Below, in pieces: positions 1-7,164 of a stretch of 64,000 nucleotides of DNA. Numbering within the stretch: position 1 is the stretch's first letter; every line of letters starts with the position of its first letter. The notes under the pieces were generated by a model. That model did not search any database and was not told the DNA's origin. It saw nothing but the letters and a program-made list of their open reading frames with translations. Where the stretch lies: contig NZ_BMEX01000004.1 in assembly GCF_014637345.1 (NCBI RefSeq), forward strand, positions 297,001-361,000. The letters are read 5' to 3'. The DNA comes from Kroppenstedtia guangzhouensis (GTDB taxonomy: Bacteria; Bacillota; Bacilli; Thermoactinomycetales; DSM-45169). The translations under genes were made by a program, and so were the position numbers.

Positions 1-2
1 TG

Positions 3-626
3 CCGGAACTTTTCGCCTGGGGTGCTCCCCGACTGGAGGGTGGAATGGTCATCACCGGTATCCTCATCGCTCTTGTCCTGATGTCCAATCTGGTGGCCAC
101 TGTGGCGGCGGGGGAACAGGTCACCGGACGGCGGGGAGAGAAGAGGCGGGGAACACTGGACCGGGGCGGGATCTGGAACGGTGTGGCCAATGGATTGGCC
201 GCCCTTTTCTCTGCCGTGGGGACGATTCCTCTGTCCAGTTCCGCCGGTTTTGTCCGGTTGACCGGTTTAAAGCAGTTACGTCCCTTCCTCATCGGCTGCC
301 TGGTGATGGTGGGTGCCTCCCTGTTTCCGCCCTTGATGGGATTTCTGGCGGGTTTACCGGAGCCGGTGGCAGATGCAGCGCTGCTGGCCACCTTTGTTCA
401 GATCGTCTCCATCGCGGTGGGCAGCATCACTCGGGAGCCCCTGGATGACCGGCGCAACACCATCCTCGGAATTTCACTCATGGTCGGGGTGGGAATCATG
501 TTTGTCCCCTCCACCGCTTTTGCTTCCCTCCCCTCGATTCTCCGGTTCACCCTCGGCAACGGCCTCCTCACCGGTACCTTCACCGCCATACTGATGGAGA
601 GGCTGTGGTCACCGAAAAAGGAATAA
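3..626 (+). CDS. NCS2-family nucleobase permease, 3' part
   Basis: This is the C-terminal part of a membrane transporter; the reading frame is open to the left edge, so the start lies outside the window. The visible 207 residues hold several hydrophobic helices. They resemble the last third of xanthine/uracil permeases of the NCS2 (nucleobase:cation symporter-2) family, including a segment reading VGTIPLSSSAGFVRLTG, comparable to the family's conserved late loop. It would import a purine or pyrimidine base with a cation; the substrate cannot be told from this fragment. It ends with a charged tail (WSPKKE). A hairpin follows the stop. Confidence 0.8.
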   Translation, partial: PELFAWGAPRLEGGMVITGILIALVLMSNLVATVAAGEQVTGRRGEKRRGTLDRGGIWNGVANGLAALFSAVGTIPLSSSAGFVRLTGLKQLRPFLIGCLVMVGASLFPPLMGFLAGLPEPVADAALLATFVQIVSIAVGSITREPLDDRRNTILGISLMVGVGIMFVPSTAFASLPSILRFTLGNGLLTGTFTAILMERLWSPKKE

Positions 627-632
627 ACACCG

Positions 633-659
633 TCACCCGGTCCATTCATGGCCGGGTGA
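633..659 (+). terminator. Hairpin after the permease gene
   Basis: An inverted repeat TCACCCGG/CCGGGTGA with an 11-base loop lies seven bases after the permease stop codon. There is no T-run, so this is a weak intrinsic terminator or an mRNA 3'-end stabiliser. Confidence 0.45.
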
Positions 660-811
660 AGTTGTAGTCGACGTCTCTGAACGACTATGCTATCATACAA
701 TTGTCAGGCATGGTTGAAGATGCCGAAATGAGGGGATTTTCGATGCCAACAGTGATCTTGAACTGACGAAATTGTAAAAAGGGCATGTTGCACTCCACTG
801 GGGATGCGTTT

Positions 812-837
812 AAAAAACCTGCAATGACAGGTTTTTT
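812..837. terminator. Intrinsic terminator 1 in the MFS leader
   Basis: AAAAAACCTG and CAGGTTTTTT form a perfect 10-bp inverted repeat with a six-base loop, with T-runs on both strands. It lies about 190 bases upstream of the MFS start, so it either ends an upstream transcript or is part of a leader. Confidence 0.7.
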
Positions 838-937
838 GATGGTGCCCAAATTTCGGTCTGGTTTGAGAACACTGGTGGCATTCCCATCCTGTGAAACCGG
901 AATTCAACCGGAGAGGGTTGTTCTTTGGATACATCTC

Positions 938-975
938 AGGACAGGAATGGTCACGGGCCCGTTCCTGTCCTTTTT
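938..975 (+). terminator. Intrinsic terminator 2 in the MFS leader
   Basis: AGGACAGGAA pairs with TTCCTGTCCT and is followed directly by a T-run. It lies 56 bases before the chosen MFS start. This makes the longer reading frame opening near 785 unlikely as coding, and makes the segment a plausible attenuator. Confidence 0.7.
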
Positions 976-1030
976 TGCGTGGAATGGGATGCCCCCTGTG
1001 TTCACCTTCAATATGGACATAAGGGGTTAT

Positions 1031-2260
1031 GTGAATATGCAATCATCCATTGCTTATCGGATGTACCTTCTCTATATGGGAGTTACCGCCGCTTTGTTTG
1101 CGCTCTATTCCACAGTCGCCTCCGTGTATCGGATCCGGGAGGTGGGATTGGATGCCGTTGAACTTTTATGGGTGGGATTTGCTCTGGAGATCAGTTGCTT
1201 CCTGTTTGAGATTCCCACGGGAGTAGTGGCGGATCTCCACAGCCGCAAGCGTTCCCTGGTGATAGGTCTGGTGCTGATCGGAACGGGCTTTCTGCTGGAG
1301 GGGAGTGTTCCCGTGTTTTTCGCAGTAATCGGTGCCCAAGTGTTGTGGGGGATCGGTTACACCTTTCTCAGCGGTGCGGACCAGGCATGGATCGCTGATG
1401 AATTGCAGACGAATCGTCTGGAAGGGGTGTATCTGCGGGGAGCCCAAGTGGCTCAGCTGTTCACCTTGGTCGGGATGCTGGCAGGCACTTTTCTGGCGGT
1501 GTTCTCTCTCCCGTTGCCGCTCATGGTGTCAGGTGGACTCTACATCAGTTTTGCTTTGATTGTCGCTCTTTTCTTTCCTGAAACCCATTTCACCCCGTCT
1601 TTTGATCGGAGCGGGAACACCTGGAAAGGGATGTGGATCACCTTTTTTGCAGGTCTGAAGGTGGTTCGCAGAAGCCCTGTCTTGTTTACGGTTCTGGGCA
1701 TCGGGCTTTTCCACGGACTGTACAGTGAAGGATTTGACCGTCTGTACACTCTCCACTTTCTGGAGAACTTCCAGTTCCCCCAATGGGTGGAGGCTCCGGA
1801 AGTGGTCTGGATCGGAGTGATTGACGCCTGTGCGATGGTGATCAATATTCTGGTGGTGGAATGGATCCGGCGGCGGTTGGAGTCGACCGGGCGGCTGGAG
1901 AAGGTGGGGCTGTTATTGGGAATCAACGTTCTGTTGGTGGCCGCCATCTTCGCCTTCGCTGTGGCAGGAGCCTTTTGGATGGCCCTGGCCGCTTACTGGC
2001 TCACCTATATCCTTCGGGGTACCAACCAGCCGATCTACAACGCCTGGATCAATGAACAGATCCGGGAATCCCGTCTTCGGGCCACAATCCTCTCCACACA
2101 GGGACAGGTACATGCCCTCGGGGAAATCTTCGGCGGCCCTCTCGTCGGTGCCATCGTCTGGAAAACTTCGGCACTGTGGGGGCTGATCGCCTCCAGCACC
2201 ATTCTGGCACCGGCGGTGTTCCTGTATCTTTTTCTGTGGAAAAAGGTGACCGAAAAATAA
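1031..2260 (+). CDS. MFS transporter (drug-exporter-like)
   Basis: A 409-residue polytopic membrane protein with about twelve hydrophobic segments and the loop-2/3 MFS signature: an EIPTGVVADLHSRKRS segment, comparable to G-x-x-x-D-R-x-G-R/K. It probably exports a small molecule; the substrate is unknown. I chose GTG 1031 (ATG 1037 is the alternative) because AAGGGG sits just upstream, the hydrophobic protein starts there, and two intrinsic terminators lie in the frame further upstream. A terminator follows at 2275-2304. Nothing in the neighbourhood points to a substrate. Confidence 0.85.
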   Translation: MNMQSSIAYRMYLLYMGVTAALFALYSTVASVYRIREVGLDAVELLWVGFALEISCFLFEIPTGVVADLHSRKRSLVIGLVLIGTGFLLEGSVPVFFAVIGAQVLWGIGYTFLSGADQAWIADELQTNRLEGVYLRGAQVAQLFTLVGMLAGTFLAVFSLPLPLMVSGGLYISFALIVALFFPETHFTPSFDRSGNTWKGMWITFFAGLKVVRRSPVLFTVLGIGLFHGLYSEGFDRLYTLHFLENFQFPQWVEAPEVVWIGVIDACAMVINILVVEWIRRRLESTGRLEKVGLLLGINVLLVAAIFAFAVAGAFWMALAAYWLTYILRGTNQPIYNAWINEQIRESRLRATILSTQGQVHALGEIFGGPLVGAIVWKTSALWGLIASSTILAPAVFLYLFLWKKVTEK

Positions 2261-2274
2261 AAGAGGATGAATGG

Positions 2275-2304
2275 GAAGGCTCCGGAAGAGGGCCTTCTCT
2301 TTTT
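2275..2304 (+). terminator. Intrinsic terminator after MFS gene
   Basis: GAAGGC/GCCTTC stem with an 11-base loop followed by CTTTTT, shortly after the MFS stop codon. Confidence 0.75.
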
Positions 2305-2365
2305 GCCTGACCGCTGTGTAATCCACTACCTGAAGAAAGTGATCATAGACAAACGGGAAAAGGGA

Positions 2366-3070
2366 TCAGATGACACATACCTCTCGGGGGCAGTTTTCGC
2401 AATGGGCGATCTCACGCAAGCGATCGGGATCGATGATCACCAGATGTCCGCGTTGAATATGGAGGACCTTCTGTGCTTTCAATTCATTCAACAGGCGATT
2501 GACCCGTTCCCGTGATGCGCAGATGAACCGGGCCAGATCCTGGTGGGTCAATCGGGTTCGGATCCGGATTCCTTCATCGGTTTTTTCGCCACAGGAATGG
2601 ATGAGACGTAGCAAAGTGGAGCAAAGAGCCCCCGTTTTTCCATGCATCATCAAATCCCGCAGTTTGGATTGATAGATTCTTTGTTCCAATGCCATCCACT
2701 CCATGAATCGAATGGAGAGGTCGGGGTGTTCATAGAAGAGCTCCTCCAGGCCCGTTTGGGAAAGAATTCCCACGGTGGTGTTTTCATGAGCGATCAAGTG
2801 TACGGAATGACCGTATGGACTGAATCCCCCGACAGCTCCTGCCAGCTCGCCGGCCTGTTTGAGGGACAAAATAAAAGGATCGCCGTCTTCTGTGAACTTC
2901 ACCTCTTTTACACAGCCCTCTTCAATATAAAAGAGATGTCCACCCCATGAATGATCTTCGTTGATACACTCTCCTTCCGGGATCTTTCCCCGGGTCATCC
3001 GTTCCCGGATCCATTGAAATTGTTTCGGTGTGAAATATGATGGAAAGCTCTTTTTGGTGACCATGTTCAT
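2366..3070 (-). CDS. fnr: Crp/Fnr-family regulator, Bacillus-type Fnr
   Basis: A 234-residue transcription factor with an N-terminal cyclic-nucleotide-binding-fold domain and a C-terminal winged HTH; the recognition helix region reads ASRERVNRLLNEL. The last residues are CENCPREVCVI, with cysteines at about 224, 227 and 232 (C-x2-C-x4-C). That is the spacing known from B. subtilis Fnr, where three C-terminal cysteines plus an aspartate bind an oxygen-labile [4Fe-4S] cluster. It should therefore activate anaerobic genes when oxygen is absent. The start at 3070 follows an AAAGGTGG site; the frame stays open 60 codons further without a good site. A TGTGA-N6-TCACC box lies upstream of ndh at 46145. 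Confidence 0.85.
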   Translation of the reverse strand: MNMVTKKSFPSYFTPKQFQWIRERMTRGKIPEGECINEDHSWGGHLFYIEEGCVKEVKFTEDGDPFILSLKQAGELAGAVGGFSPYGHSVHLIAHENTTVGILSQTGLEELFYEHPDLSIRFMEWMALEQRIYQSKLRDLMMHGKTGALCSTLLRLIHSCGEKTDEGIRIRTRLTHQDLARFICASRERVNRLLNELKAQKVLHIQRGHLVIIDPDRLREIAHCENCPREVCVI

Positions 3071-3671
3071 TTTCCATCCACCTTTCTGTACACCTTTTTC
3101 TCCAGTGTACCTGTTTGCGCCCCTGTATGGACGGCCGATTACCAAACGGTTTGTATCATTTTTCATAAATGAATCCACTGTGTTCGTTGTTCTGTTGCAA
3201 CAAGGACAAACAAAGTTCATATTCCCGGGACTGAATGTGAATTGTTTCATAAATGTCCTTCTCGCGTGGAATCCCTGTTTCTGAGTCGATTTCAGTTTCG
3301 GTCACCATCTATCATTTCTTGTTTTGTTCCTTTGATCTTGGCAATCATGGAAATCAGGTCCAAGACTAAGGACCCGTAATACCGAAAGATGGCCGATCTT
3401 TAGGGAAAATTATTTGCCATCAACTTTACTCGGAGTGGTCACCGGGATCACCATGGAGGTTCAGTTCAAGGGCAAGCATTCCTATAACATATCGTCGATC
3501 CCCGTTGTGCTCCGATTCCGGGGTTTTTCTTATTTTGGCTATTTTCATCTGAACAACGGATGAGCTTTTGCCGGGGTTTGATTCAGGTGAAGATGTTTTT
3601 TGGTGAAATTAGCATGAAGATATGAGAGGGGACCACATATCTTATTTCAGATGCGAATTTCGGAGAAATCC
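3071..3671. other. Non-coding gap between fnr and the tct relic
   Basis: Six hundred bases with no convincing gene on either strand. It holds the divergent fnr promoter region and a GC hairpin followed by TTTTTC near 3498-3531, which looks like an orphan terminator (CCCCG/CGGGG). Given the relic that follows, part of this may be decayed coding sequence. Confidence 0.4.
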
Positions 3672-3689
3672 CAAAGGCAGATCACCTAT

Positions 3690-3971
3690 ATGATTACTTT
3701 TGAGGCCGGGGGTCAGTCGGATGTGGAAGCCAGAAGGCAACATCCTCTCTTGGAAAACGAGCTGGGCTAGCCCGTTGTCACCACTTATAAACCGGGTGGG
3801 GGCGGCTCAGTGGGATGGACCCCTGTCATCGATCGCGGGGTGGGAGTGCCTGCGGGTACACCGGCTCCCGTGGTCCAACGTTTGGAAGAAGATTTTCTCC
3901 AGATCGCTCGCAACGACAAAATCAAAGAACAGATGATCTTCGATGGTTTTTCCCTGACTCAAAAAGGGTAG
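3690..3971 (+). pseudogene. Relic of tctC-type solute-binding protein
   Basis: One frame reads MITFEAGGQSDVEARRQ, then a TAG at 3768, then KPGGGGSVGW, then VPAGTPAPVVQRLEEDF and IKEQMIFDGF. These match in order the start, early loop and C-terminal part of TctC-family periplasmic-type tricarboxylate-binding proteins, which are normally about 320 residues. Here only about 90 codons remain, so most of the middle is deleted and a nonsense codon is present. It is not functional. It is followed directly by TctA- and TctB-like remnants. Confidence 0.7.
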
Positions 3972-4276
3972 GCGGAGCAAGCCTTGGTTACCGCAGCTTT
4001 CAGCTCGGGGGTCGGCGGCGTGGCGGGGGGATCTCCCTTCTCTTTTTGTCTCTGTTATTGGCGGATCTGGCTTTAAATTTTGGTCCGCCGGAGTTCTTTT
4101 GGGTGGCTATCTTCGGTCTCACGGTGATTGCCACCCTGTCCTCCCGTTCCTTGAAGGGATTGACTGTCGGGGCTTTCGGACTGTTGTTGAGCACCGTGGG
4201 AATTGCCCTCGTCGGGGGTGATTCCCGCCTGGACATGGCAGGGTACGTCGCTTTGATTCCTTGGCTGTTTTTTTGA
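3972..4276 (+). pseudogene. Relic of tctA-type membrane permease
   Basis: Directly after the tctC stump the same frame reads ALVTAAFSSGVGG. After a frameshift near 4030 a second frame reads LLLADLALNFGPPEFFW, then FGLTVIATLS, then KGLTVGAFGLLLSTVG. These are conserved TctA segments (about residues 110-200 of a protein normally near 500 residues). The remaining roughly 100 codons cannot form a transporter. Confidence 0.7.
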
Positions 4277-4434
4277 CTGCCATCATGTTGTTCACAGGTA
4301 CAGTTACTTGGTTCCTTTCCCGAAGGGAAAGGAATTTCCAGGGTTTCGCAGTGTCCCTTCTGATCGGTGTCTTTTTTTACTCGGTGTTCCGTTGGATCTT
4401 TGGGGTGCCTTTTCCTGAGGGATGGTTGATTTGA
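4261..4434 (+). pseudogene. Relic of tctB-type small membrane subunit, 3' end
   Basis: In a third frame a hydrophobic stretch ends FFYSVFRWIFGVPFPEGWLI then stop. The G-V-P-x-P-x-G ending is typical of the C-terminus of TctB, the small 4-helix subunit of tripartite tricarboxylate transporters. The N-terminal two thirds are missing and no start with a ribosome site is present. Confidence 0.6.
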
Positions 4435-4508
4435 GCTAGGGTTTTCGTTCTAAGCTGTGGTTCGCCGAATATATAAAGTGAAGAGAGAGTGGAAGGAGGG
4501 TGAAGAGT

Positions 4509-4763
4509 TTGTTCACCTACCGGAAGGCCTACCGACCTTATATCAGCCCCTGGGACCCCTGCCCGCCGCTGCTGGTGAAAACATATGAAACTCCTCCACA
4601 GCTGTACATGGGATTTCAACCTATGGGTCTGCCTCAGTTTAATTCCAGAGAGGCTCTGCGACGGGGGACGTTGTGGCCGGCGTTGTTCGCTCCATACACC
4701 AACCCGTACAAAGATGCCAAAGGAGGTGTCTGTGACGATGGGGGGACCCCGATGGACGGATGA
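4509..4763 (+). CDS. cotJA: Spore coat-associated protein CotJA
   Basis: An 84-residue proline- and tyrosine-rich protein with the CotJA core YRPYISPWDPCPP, then YETPPQLYMGFQP and GTLWPALFAPY. CotJA is a mother-cell-made component of the cotJ operon needed for assembly of CotJC on the spore. I chose TTG 4509 because GGAGG at 4495-4499 is nine bases away; GTG 4500 overlaps that site. It overlaps cotJB by about 30 bases. In B. subtilis this operon is under SigE control; a SigE promoter was not resolved here. Confidence 0.9.
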   Translation: MFTYRKAYRPYISPWDPCPPLLVKTYETPPQLYMGFQPMGLPQFNSREALRRGTLWPALFAPYTNPYKDAKGGVCDDGGTPMDG

Positions 4764-5016
4764 GCAGAAAAAAGCATATTACAAGCTGATGAAGGAGATT
4801 CAAACTGTGGACTTTGTGCTGGTGGAATTGAATCTCTATTTGAATACCCATCCCGATGACCAGCAGGCTGTGCAGCAGTACAACGAATTCGTCCAGCGGA
4901 GCGCCGCTTTGAAAAACCGGTTCCAGTCCATGTTTGGACCCTTGTACGGTTTCGGAAACAGTTACGCCACCTGTCCATGGTCTTGGAAAGAGGCTCCCTG
5001 GCCCTGGCAGGTTTAG
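4732..5016 (+). CDS. cotJB: Spore coat protein CotJB
   Basis: A 94-residue protein matching CotJB: a helical part with IQTVDFVLVELNLYLNTHP, then FGPLYGFGNSY and the tryptophan-rich end SWKEAPWPWQV. It works with CotJA and CotJC in the inner coat. The start is GTG 4732 or ATG 4738, behind AGGAGG at 4721-4726. The TAG stop at 5014-5016 is also the first bases of a fold-back repeat that separates cotJB from cotJC. Confidence 0.9.
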   Translation: MTMGGPRWTDEQKKAYYKLMKEIQTVDFVLVELNLYLNTHPDDQQAVQQYNEFVQRSAALKNRFQSMFGPLYGFGNSYATCPWSWKEAPWPWQV

Positions 5017-5151
5017 AAGCGTTGTGATTTAGTGCATTCTTGGACGGTCGGGATTGGGTTTCACATTCCGCTCCGGTTGTTCTTACGAGCCAAAGTCACT
5101 CCATGTGAAACCCAACCCTCCCTGTAAACGGCTTTTTCACAATGCTTTTAG
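5013..5151 (+). repeat. Fold-back repeat, copy A
   Basis: About 139 bp. Outer imperfect inverted ends (TTAGAAGCGTTGTGATT and the complement of TTCACAATGCTTTTAG) enclose a perfect 13-bp inverted repeat TTGGGTTTCACAT/ATGTGAAACCCAA at 5054-5066 and 5103-5115. The left end contains the cotJB stop codon. The right end abuts the cotJC ribosome site. Six related copies occur in the window. Confidence 0.8.
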
Positions 5152-5163
5152 GAGGTATTCATC

Positions 5164-5733
5164 TTGTGGGTTTATGAGAAAAAACTGCAGTATCCGGTGC
5201 GGGTCAGTAAATGCGATCCCCGGATGGCCAAATTTCTGATCGAGCAATACGGCGGAGCCGACGGGGAACTGGCGGCAGCCCTCCGCTATCTGAACCAACG
5301 CTACACCCTGCCTGATCAGGTGATCGGAATCGTCAATGATATCGGTACGGAAGAGCTGGCCCACCTGGAGATGATCGCCACCATGGTCTACAAATTGACC
5401 AAGGACGCCACCGCGGAAGAAATGAAGGAGGCGGGCCTCGGTGCCCACTATGCGGACCACGACAAGGCCTTGTTCTTCCACAATGCGGCGGGGGCCCCCT
5501 TCACTGCCACCTATTTTCAGGCCAAGGGGGATCCCATCGCGGACCTGTACGAGGATATCGCGGCGGAGGAGAAAGCCCGTTCCACCTACCAATGGCTGAT
5601 CAACATGACAGATGACCCCGATCTGAAGGACGGCCTCCAATTCCTGCGGGAGCGGGAAGTGGTCCACTCCCAACGGTTCCGGGAAGCGGTGGAGATTCTC
5701 AAGGAGGAGCGGGGGGCAAAGAAGATATTCTGA
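5164..5733 (+). CDS. cotJC: Spore coat protein CotJC (manganese-catalase-like)
   Basis: A 189-residue protein of the CotJC/manganese catalase family, a ferritin-like four-helix fold. Carboxylate and histidine ligands are visible in IGTEELAHLEMI and EEKARSTYQWLI followed by REVVHSQRF. It is placed on the spore by CotJA/CotJB and may detoxify peroxide. The start is TTG 5164 with GGAGG at 5151-5155, immediately after fold-back repeat copy A. A terminator hairpin follows the stop. Confidence 0.9.
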   Translation: MWVYEKKLQYPVRVSKCDPRMAKFLIEQYGGADGELAAALRYLNQRYTLPDQVIGIVNDIGTEELAHLEMIATMVYKLTKDATAEEMKEAGLGAHYADHDKALFFHNAAGAPFTATYFQAKGDPIADLYEDIAAEEKARSTYQWLINMTDDPDLKDGLQFLREREVVHSQRFREAVEILKEERGAKKIF

Positions 5734-5734
5734 A

Positions 5735-5768
5735 AGTCCACGGCCACTGCCTGTGGGCTTTTTTGTGT
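5735..5768 (+). terminator. Intrinsic terminator after cotJC
   Basis: AGTCCACGGC pairs imperfectly with GCCTGTGGGCT, followed by a T-run within 35 bases of the cotJC stop. Confidence 0.65.
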
Positions 5769-5796
5769 TCCGGATGAACGGATCCGCGTCGGATCC

Positions 5797-5830
5797 AGAA
5801 AAAGGGCCTCTGCCATAGACAGGGCCCTTT
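5797..5830 (-). terminator. Terminator for the leftward flavoprotein gene
   Basis: AAAGGGCC/GGCCCTTT stem (5801-5808 and 5823-5830). On the minus strand it is followed by TTTTTC, so it would stop leftward transcription coming from the gene at 6008-7096 after crossing repeat copy B. Confidence 0.65.
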
Positions 5831-5841
5831 GAACGGAGGAT

Positions 5842-6010
5842 TAGGGCGTGTCTGGTAATTCAATTTTTCGTGGAATGTGAGACGTTGTGAGAGTAACAGA
5901 GGGAGGGTTGGGTTTCACATGGAGTGATTTTGGATCGTCAGAACAACGAAAACGACATGTGAAACCCAATCCCGACCGACTCGGCCCAGAGATTTATCAG
6001 ACACACCCTA
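5842..6010 (-). repeat. Fold-back repeat, copy B with TA-flanked terminal repeats
   Basis: 169 bp. It contains the same 13-bp TTGGGTTTCACAT/ATGTGAAACCCAA inverted repeat (5908-5920 and 5957-5969). It is bounded by different, longer terminal inverted repeats: TAGGGCGTGTCTGGTAATT on the left, and TAGGGTGTGTCTGATAAAT read from the right (16 of 19 match). Both ends finish in TA, as in Tc1/IS630-type MITEs. The right terminal TAG is the stop codon of the gene at 6008-7096. Confidence 0.75.
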
Positions 6011-7096
6011 GTCCTTATTTGTGATGTCTATCTCCCGAAACGGGATCAGCAGGGTGTGCTGGCAGGCGGTTTGCAAATCCCGCCAGGTGCGGTTGACGGG
6101 GGCCTCCTCCATCACTGCCTGGATTCCGAGAAAGGGGAAGATGGATCCGGCACATCGCAGGACGGCCTGGGCGGTCTCCTGGCACTTGAGGCTGATCTGT
6201 TGTTGCCCCTCTTCAGTGAGGGGTTGTTGACGGAGATGTTGCGCCCAGGAGTCATCCACGATTTTATAAAAGTCGTCCACTCTTCGGTTGAAGAGATGTT
6301 CCATCTCCTCTATCTTATCGTTCACAAAAGAGACCCGATCCGGGGAAGAGGTAGCCCAGGTGGCTCTGTTTTTTTCCAGGAGGTGGTTTGCTTCCTCCAG
6401 GAAGTGCCGGCCGATCCCGATGGCGGTTGCGGCAAAAGAGGCCTGGGCAAAGGGTACGAAGGGGTAGTGAAAGATCGGATCGTGGAAGTGAAATGGATTT
6501 TGCATGAGATCAAAGGTCATCGCCTCCGGCACAAACTCCTTTTCCACGGAGATGGAATGGCTGGCTGTCGCCTTTAGGCCGAAGGCATTCCAATCCTGAT
6601 GGATCCGTACCTGCTCGGGCAAAAAGATGAAGGAGCGGATGTGGGATGCTGTCGATGTTTCGTTCTCGATAACGGCGTTGGCGGTGAAAATTGTAGCATG
6701 GGTGGAGCCGCTGCAATATTTCCACTGTCCGCTCACCACAAACCCGCCCTCCACTTGCTTGGCCCTGCCTGAGGGAAAGCCGCTGCCGGCGATCACCGCC
6801 TCTCTGTTCGAAAACAGAGTGTGGGATACCTCAGGTGAAATGGCTGAGGTGAAGAATCCTCCGCCGGAGCCGATACTGACCAGCCAACCCAGACTGCCAT
6901 CGATCCAGGCGGTCTCCTCAAAGATTCTCAAGGCATCGGGCAGGGGAGTCATCTTTCCACCCAGTTCCCCGGGAACGAACAATTTGAACAGGTCGTGTTC
7001 ATAGATAAAATCCAGGACTTGGGGAGTCGGTTCTCCGGTTTGTTCCATTTTGTGTGACTGCTCCCGGATCGCTTGTACTGTTTCTTCGTTGAACAT
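6008..7096 (-). CDS. Acyl-CoA dehydrogenase-like flavoprotein
   Basis: A 362-residue protein with acyl-CoA-dehydrogenase architecture: an N-terminal helical domain (about 1-95), a central beta domain (about 100-200; VEGGFVVSGQWKYCSGS, FGLKATASHSI) and a C-terminal helical bundle. This length and the central motif resemble flavin-dependent monooxygenases and desulfurisation-type enzymes (HpaB C-terminal/DszC-like), and the classic catalytic glutamate of true dehydrogenases is not evident. The substrate is unknown. ATG 7096 follows AAGGGTGATTCACC. The TAG stop lies in the terminal repeat of a MITE. It lies downstream of recQ in the same direction. Confidence 0.75.
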   Translation of the reverse strand: MFNEETVQAIREQSHKMEQTGEPTPQVLDFIYEHDLFKLFVPGELGGKMTPLPDALRIFEETAWIDGSLGWLVSIGSGGGFFTSAISPEVSHTLFSNREAVIAGSGFPSGRAKQVEGGFVVSGQWKYCSGSTHATIFTANAVIENETSTASHIRSFIFLPEQVRIHQDWNAFGLKATASHSISVEKEFVPEAMTFDLMQNPFHFHDPIFHYPFVPFAQASFAATAIGIGRHFLEEANHLLEKNRATWATSSPDRVSFVNDKIEEMEHLFNRRVDDFYKIVDDSWAQHLRQQPLTEEGQQQISLKCQETAQAVLRCAGSIFPFLGIQAVMEEAPVNRTWRDLQTACQHTLLIPFREIDITNKD

Positions 7097-7164
7097 GGTG
7101 AATCACCCTTTTGTTTTTGGATGTGTGGCTGGGTCATGGACTGGGTTCTTGCGGTACGGGATCC

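Noticed and set aside
840..980. T-box or known riboswitch before the MFS gene (GGTGGCA followed by a terminator)
   Set aside because: The AGGGTGGNACCGCG core and specifier layout of a T-box are absent, and no SAM, purine or other riboswitch core was found.
785..1030. Upstream extension of the MFS reading frame
   Set aside because: It contains two intrinsic terminators and no membrane-protein character; the family start fits GTG 1031.
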